Translations under genes and position numbers: made by a program | Assembly: GCF_019468565.1 (NCBI RefSeq) | Contig: NZ_CP080521.1 | Span: forward strand, 8,432,001 to 8,496,000 | Source: Pseudonocardia sp. DSM 110487 | Lineage (GTDB): Bacteria > Actinomycetota > Actinomycetes > Mycobacteriales > Pseudonocardiaceae | Length of the DNA stretch: 64,000 nt | Direction of reading: 5' to 3' | Shown here: piece after piece, positions 60,020 to 64,000 of the stretch | How the letters are laid out: the number at the start of each line of letters is the position of its first letter | How positions within the stretch are numbered: position 1 is the stretch's first letter | Notes under the pieces: model-generated | Told to the model about the DNA's origin: nothing | The model's database searches: none | The model's input: only the letters and a program-made list of their open reading frames with translations

Positions 60020-61493
60020 GCTTCCCCCATACCCGTGCCGCGTCCCGCACCGCACGGGCGAGGCCCGGTGCGACCACGTGGAGCGCGGCGAGATAGATCG
60101 CTCCGAGGAGCAGTGTCTCCGCGGCGACCAGGCCGAGCCCCGCGGGCACCGGCCACGTGTCGGCCCGCACGATCGTGCGCTCGAGGAACCCGACCGCCAC
60201 CGCCGCCACGACCGCCGCGGCCGTGGCGGGCAGCATCCGGGCGGCGAGCGCCCGCCCGGAGACGCCGACGACCGAGCGAACCATGGCGAGCCCGGTCAGC
60301 GCGACCACGATGGCGGCCCCCGACACCGCGAGACCGACGCCCGGCAGGCCCCACGGCACCAGCACGATGAGCAAGCCGACCCCGCTGACGAGGCCTGCGC
60401 CGGTCATCCAGTTGATCCGGACGGACCTCCCGACGCCCTTCATGACCTCGGTGACGACCGCGGTCACGGCCTGCCCCAGCCCGAAGCCCGCCATCGCCGT
60501 GAGCACCACACCCGCGCCCCGCCACGGCTCGCCGAGCAGCAGCACGGCGAGCGCCTCGCCGCAGACCGCGAGCGCGGCGGCCACGGGTAGCGCGAGGAAC
60601 CAGATCCAGGTCAGCGCTCTGAGGAACGCCTCCCGGATCCGTTCCGGGTCACCGGCGAGCCGCGCGAAGGCCGGGAACAGCACGAAGCCGCCCGCCTCCA
60701 CCACCACCGTCGCGGGCAGGACCGCGATCCGGCGCCCGTAGCGGTAGTTCCCCACGGCGCTCGCGTCCAACGCGCGACCGACGACGGCGATCTCCAACAC
60801 GTCCCGGCCGCGCTCGACCAGCGAACCGAGGACGAGCGGGTAGCCGTAGGACGCCATCGCCCACCAGAGCCGCGGCGAGAACCGGCCCCGACCGGGGCGC
60901 CAGCCGGAGAGCACCCATCCCGCGAGCACGCAGGCGCTGACCATCGCGTACTGGGCCACGACCAGTGCCCACACGCCCCAGCCCGTCGCCGACATGGCGA
61001 CGGCCACGACCGCGAACACCAGCGCGCCGATCGGGTCCACGACGATCCGCCTGCGGAAGTCGAGGCGCCGCTGCATCAGCGCCTCCGGCACGTGCGTGAG
61101 CGAGTGCAGCACGAGGGCCCCGGCCGTCGCAGCCGCAACGGCCCCTGCCGCCGGATCGTCGAAGAGCTCCGTGACCAGCGGGGCGGCCGCGAGCACCGCG
61201 AGTGCCGCCAGCACGGCGCCGGCCAGCGTCGCCCAGAACACGGTGTCGGCGGCGTCGCGCACGTCCCCGTCCCGCTGGATGAGCGCCTGGGTGAGTGCTC
61301 CCTCGGCGAGCACCATCAGGAGCAGGCCGAGGGCCGTTCCCGCGGCGAACGCGCCGACCTCGGCGGGGGTGAGCAGGCGCGCGAGCACGAGCGTCTGCCC
61401 GAACGTGATCACCTGGACCGCGCCGAGCGCCAGCACGGAGAGCGCGGCGCCCCGCCGCAGCACCGACCCCAGTGCCGGGACGCGGGCGGTCAC
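60003..61493 (-). CDS. PST-family polysaccharide flippase (Wzx-like), paralogue 2
   Basis: This 496-aa membrane protein opens with TLVLARLLTPAEVGAFAAGT, then HVPEALMQRRLDFRRRIVVDP and VLLLGEPWRGAGVVLTAMAG, as in the flippase at 52-54 kb. Length and helix positions are the same, so the two arose by duplication but have diverged widely in sequence. It starts at a GTG overlapping the GT2 stop, forming the operon GT2, flippase, deacetylase. It probably exports the unit made by that GT2. Confidence 0.88.
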   Translation of the reverse strand: MTARVPALGSVLRRGAALSVLALGAVQVITFGQTLVLARLLTPAEVGAFAAGTALGLLLMVLAEGALTQALIQRDGDVRDAADTVFWATLAGAVLAALAVLAAAPLVTELFDDPAAGAVAAATAGALVLHSLTHVPEALMQRRLDFRRRIVVDPIGALVFAVVAVAMSATGWGVWALVVAQYAMVSACVLAGWVLSGWRPGRGRFSPRLWWAMASYGYPLVLGSLVERGRDVLEIAVVGRALDASAVGNYRYGRRIAVLPATVVVEAGGFVLFPAFARLAGDPERIREAFLRALTWIWFLALPVAAALAVCGEALAVLLLGEPWRGAGVVLTAMAGFGLGQAVTAVVTEVMKGVGRSVRINWMTGAGLVSGVGLLIVLVPWGLPGVGLAVSGAAIVVALTGLAMVRSVVGVSGRALAARMLPATAAAVVAAVAVGFLERTIVRADTWPVPAGLGLVAAETLLLGAIYLAALHVVAPGLARAVRDAARVWGKRAKQS

Positions 61494-62533
61494 GTGGAGG
61501 GGCGCAGCAGCGCTCTCCCGCGCCGCGTGAGCGTGGCAAGGGTGCCGCTCAGCCACTGCTTCGCCGGGTGCACGTTGCGGAGGACGCCCGGCGCCAGCAC
61601 GAGGCCCACGTAGACCACCGCGGGACGCACCGAGCGGCGCTGCTCGAACGCCCGACGCGCCTGGCGTCGGGCGGTCGGGATGTCCGACTCGATCAGCGCC
61701 GTGCGTGCGCGCCGCATCGCCTGGTCGAAGCGCAGCTTGCGCAGGCTGTGGTCCAGCGCGTCCTGGACCTCGGGCGCGTCGGTGAGCGACTGGGCGTTGA
61801 GGAACGCCCGCTCGAGGCTGGTCTCGAACGCGTCGACCTGTGCCGGGTCGCGGGAGAACGAGTCGGCGCGCAGCCGGTAGCGGGCGAGCCGCTCGGGGAG
61901 GCACCGGACGTCACAGCCCGCGGCGATCATCCGCAGGAACATCGCGAGGTCCTCGACCTTGGGCGTGTCGCAGCTGTACCCGCCGCCCTTGGCCCACGCC
62001 TCGGCCCGGATACCCGCGGTGTAGTAGAGGACGTTCCCGCCGATCATCTCGACGAGCCCGATGGGGTGTTCGAGGTCGGCGGGCGTGCTGATCCCGACGG
62101 ACTGCCGGTAGCTGCGGATCTGGTCCAGCCCGTCCTCGTCCTCGAAGAGGTACGCATCGATCCCGACGACGTCGATCTCGGGGCGCGCGTCGAGGATCGC
62201 CGCGGTGCGCTCGCAGAACGTGGGCATCAGCAGGTCGTCGCTGTCGAGCACCGCGTAGTAACGCCCGCGCGCCACCGCGGCCGCCGCGTCGATCCCGCCA
62301 CCGAGGCCGCGGTTCTCCTGGCGCACCAGCCGGATGCGGGGGTCGTCGGAGTACTTCTCGACGATGCGCACGACCTCGTCGGACATGCCGTTGTCGACGA
62401 CGATGAGCTCCCAGTCCTCCAGCGTCTGGGCGCGCACGGACTCGATCGTCTCGGGGAAGTAGGCCTCGGTGCGGTACACCGAGGTCAGGATGCTGAACAC
62501 AGGAGCGCCCGAGGCGGGGAGCGGTGGAGTCAC
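61490..62533 (-). CDS. GT2-family glycosyltransferase
   Basis: This 347-aa (or 376-aa) GT-A enzyme starts VFSILTSVYRTEAYFPETIE. It contains ELIVVDNGMSD, RLVRQENRGLGGGIDAA, the metal-binding VLDSDDLLMP and a YSCDTPKVEDLAMFLRMIAA catalytic-base region. The helical C-terminus has no membrane anchor. GTG 62533 is preferred because it leaves 112 bp for divergent promoters; ATG 62620 would add 29 residues that do not look like the family and leave only 25 bp. It adds one sugar to a repeat unit and is coupled to the flippase. Confidence 0.85.
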   Translation of the reverse strand: MTPPLPASGAPVFSILTSVYRTEAYFPETIESVRAQTLEDWELIVVDNGMSDEVVRIVEKYSDDPRIRLVRQENRGLGGGIDAAAAVARGRYYAVLDSDDLLMPTFCERTAAILDARPEIDVVGIDAYLFEDEDGLDQIRSYRQSVGISTPADLEHPIGLVEMIGGNVLYYTAGIRAEAWAKGGGYSCDTPKVEDLAMFLRMIAAGCDVRCLPERLARYRLRADSFSRDPAQVDAFETSLERAFLNAQSLTDAPEVQDALDHSLRKLRFDQAMRRARTALIESDIPTARRQARRAFEQRRSVRPAVVYVGLVLAPGVLRNVHPAKQWLSGTLATLTRRGRALLRPST

Positions 62534-62645
62534 GACCTGGTGGTCGGGTCGCCGCCGCCGGGCGTTAGCAGGGAGATCGACCCGTAACGAAGCGCTCTCC
62601 CGGTTCGAGCCCAGGCGCATCCCCGATCCGAAGAGGAGTTGATTC

Positions 62646-63452
62646 GTGTCCCGGCCGGCCTCCTCGATGTCGCAGATGCGCAACGTGTTCCGGGTAGCAG
62701 CGCGGTTCTACCTCCGGCCGGTACGGCGGGCGCTCGAGGATGCGCGCCATCACGCCGCGCGGCGGACATGGGGCGTTCAGCTCGGGCCGCAGCCGGTGCT
62801 CGGGAACGAGATCGTGCTGCGCAGTCCGCGCTTCGGCGACGCCGAGCAGTGGCGCGAGGTGCGTACGCGCGAACGGGAGCGCATCGAGCCGTGGTGGGCC
62901 TCATCGCCGCTCGGCTGGGAGCAGCGGCACGCCGATGCCCAGTGGGTCAGCGACCTGTTGCAGGCCAGGCGGGAGGCCCGCGCCGGGCGCGCGCTCCCCC
63001 TCGTCGTCGAGATCGACGGGCAGCTGGCGGGCCAGTGCAACCTCGAGTGGATCGCCCCGCACACGAGCACCGCCGAGATGGGGATCTGGATTGACTCCCG
63101 CTGGGCACGCAGGGGGCTCTCGCCCGTGGCAGCGGCGATGATGGTGGACTACGCGATCTTCGACCTCGGCCTGCACCGGCTGATCGCGCCGATCGCCACG
63201 GGCAACGCCGCCGCTGCCGGCGGGGCACGGAAGCTCGGAATGCGGCTCGAGGGCACGATGTCCGGGTTCCTCGACGTCGGCGGTGTGCGGCGCGACCACG
63301 AGCTGTGGGCGCTCACACCGGGCTGCGTCCCTGTGGGCGGCCTGACCGCGGCGATGCTGCAGTCGGCGGAACACCGACCGGCCTGTGATACCGATCTCAC
63401 CGCTCGGGTTCAGGCGGGCCGCCGTCACATTTCCCGCCGGACAGGCGACTAG
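62646..63452 (+). CDS. GNAT (RimJ/RimL-type) N-acetyltransferase
   Basis: This 268-aa protein has a 55-residue basic N-terminal extension (RVAARFYLRPVRRALEDARH). The GNAT domain follows: LGNEIVLRSPRFGDAEQWRE, LPLVVEIDGQLAGQCNLEWI, TAEMGIWIDSRWARRGL with the acetyl-CoA loop, and GNAAAAGGARKLGMRLEGTM. A GAGGAG lies 8 nt before GTG 62646. In this locus it could acetylate an amino-sugar; the WbpB/WbpE-like pathway needs an acetyltransferase and has no WbpD nearby, so this is one candidate. Six bases separate it from the pyruvyl transferase. Confidence 0.85.
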   Translation: MSRPASSMSQMRNVFRVAARFYLRPVRRALEDARHHAARRTWGVQLGPQPVLGNEIVLRSPRFGDAEQWREVRTRERERIEPWWASSPLGWEQRHADAQWVSDLLQARREARAGRALPLVVEIDGQLAGQCNLEWIAPHTSTAEMGIWIDSRWARRGLSPVAAAMMVDYAIFDLGLHRLIAPIATGNAAAAGGARKLGMRLEGTMSGFLDVGGVRRDHELWALTPGCVPVGGLTAAMLQSAEHRPACDTDLTARVQAGRRHISRRTGD

Positions 63453-63458
63453 TACGCC

Positions 63459-64000
63459 GTGACGAGATCGGGGGCCGGGTTGCGGATCGTGGTACAGAAC
63501 GGCGAGTACTGGCTGTCCAACAAGGGCGATCTGGCGATGCTCGACGTCACCCTGCGCCGACTGCACCGGCAGTGGCCTGCAGCGCGCCTCGGGGTGATCA
63601 CGAGCGCTCCGCTGCTGCTGCGCGCGTTCGCTCCTGCCACCGAGCCGCTCACCGTCACGGGCCCGGGGGCGTGGCCACGATCCGGCCTCGCGGCGCGGCT
63701 CGCGTCCCGCCTCGGTCCGGGGGTGGCCGGTCCTCCCTCGATCGCGTGGCTGTCGGCTCGGGACCGGGTGGACGGCCTCTGGCAGCGCGTCGTGCGGCGG
63801 CTCGGCGTGCGCCTGCCTGCGGCGTCGGGTTGGGTCCCCGATGCGGCGTCCGGCGCCACGCTGGTGTTGGCGATCGGCGGTGGCTACCTCACCGACGTCG
63901 ACGCCGAGCAGGTGCACCGCACGCTCGACCTCCTCGAACACGCTGCCGATCGCGGCATCCCCACCGCGATGGTCGGGCAGGGCCTCGGCCCGCTCGACGA
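63459..64000 (+). CDS. Polysaccharide pyruvyl transferase, 3' end cut by window edge
   Basis: From the GTG at 63459 the frame stays open for 180 codons to the right edge. It reads LRIVVQNGEYWLSNKGDLAM, then LHRQWPAARLGVITSAP, and TLVLAIGGGYLTDVD where family members have a glycine-rich loop, followed by HAADRGIPTAMVGQGLGPLD. Members transfer pyruvate from PEP to sugars, adding a ketal and negative charge to exopolysaccharides. It is likely co-transcribed with the GNAT gene 6 bp upstream. The catalytic C-terminal half lies outside the window. Confidence 0.85.
   Translation, partial: MTRSGAGLRIVVQNGEYWLSNKGDLAMLDVTLRRLHRQWPAARLGVITSAPLLLRAFAPATEPLTVTGPGAWPRSGLAARLASRLGPGVAGPPSIAWLSARDRVDGLWQRVVRRLGVRLPAASGWVPDAASGATLVLAIGGGYLTDVDAEQVHRTLDLLEHAADRGIPTAMVGQGLGPLD

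Noticed and set aside
1..64000. tRNA, rRNA, insertion sequences, integrases or phage genes
   Set aside because: None could be recognised from conserved motifs on either strand.

Overview
The window is high-GC DNA (G/C at nearly every third codon position, many GTG and a few TTG starts) from an actinobacterium, most likely a Pseudonocardia-like member of the Pseudonocardiales. Lineage markers are an Rv2466c-type mycothiol-dependent nitroreductase beside aminopeptidase N, a CtaJ-like cytochrome oxidase subunit with a DUF5130 gene, and several F420/FMN luciferase-like oxidoreductases. No rRNA, tRNA, CRISPR array, transposase or phage gene was seen.

Region 1 (1-26.6 kb) is general genome with accessory patches: a DUF418 membrane protein (cut by the left edge), luciferase-like oxidoreductases (one single, one tandem pair), a ComB-like phosphatase coupled to a metallo-beta-lactamase-fold hydrolase, an AbiEi/DUF559 protein bracketed by two copies of a 67-bp palindromic repeat, TenA, a carboxylate-amine ligase/ATP-grasp fusion, a three-gene operon (NAGGN-type amidotransferase, S9 peptidase, YcaQ-like winged-helix protein), a membrane Ser/Thr kinase, a divergent MFS/LysR pair, a CBS protein, two orphan genes in lower-GC DNA, then nitroreductase, pepN, lipB, a Cys-rich small protein, DUF5130 and ctaJ.

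Region 2 (26.9 kb to the right edge) is a large extracellular or capsular polysaccharide locus. A translationally coupled plus-strand operon (26986-33883) encodes a Gfo/Idh/MocA dehydrogenase, a DegT aminotransferase, a NodB-deacetylase/priming-transferase fusion, an Alg13/14-like glycosyltransferase, a FemAB-like protein and a UDP-HexNAc 6-dehydrogenase. This resembles UDP-2,3-diamino-uronate synthesis plus chain initiation. It is followed by an O-antigen-type polymerase, a Wzz/BY-kinase-like protein with a Thr in place of the P-loop Lys, and a minus-strand operon (UDP-glucose dehydrogenase, GT4, UDP-sugar epimerase, flippase).

Region 3 (41.8-64 kb) holds a beta-helix lipoprotein, a VOC/SRPBCC fusion, a second FemAB-like protein, a large LuxR/NB-ATPase regulator, a PAP2 phosphatase, two nearly identical class III aminotransferases (48.3 and 56.2 kb), a CapK/PaaK-like ligase with a GHL15-like lipoprotein, a cytidylyltransferase/flippase operon divergent from a C-methyltransferase/aminotransferase operon, a DUF4038 lipoprotein, a polysaccharide deacetylase, a second PST flippase of the same length, a GT2, a GNAT acetyltransferase and the start of a polysaccharide pyruvyl transferase.

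The locus contains precursor synthesis, initiation, extension, export (three flippases), polymerisation, length control and decoration (deacetylation, possible aminoacylation, pyruvylation, acetylation, C-methylation). Three flippases, two sugar-dehydrogenase modules and a duplicated aminotransferase suggest two or more repeat-unit pathways side by side. Several intergenic spaces hold long palindromes of distinct families. All statements come from reading the sequence; identities are by eye and no database search was run.
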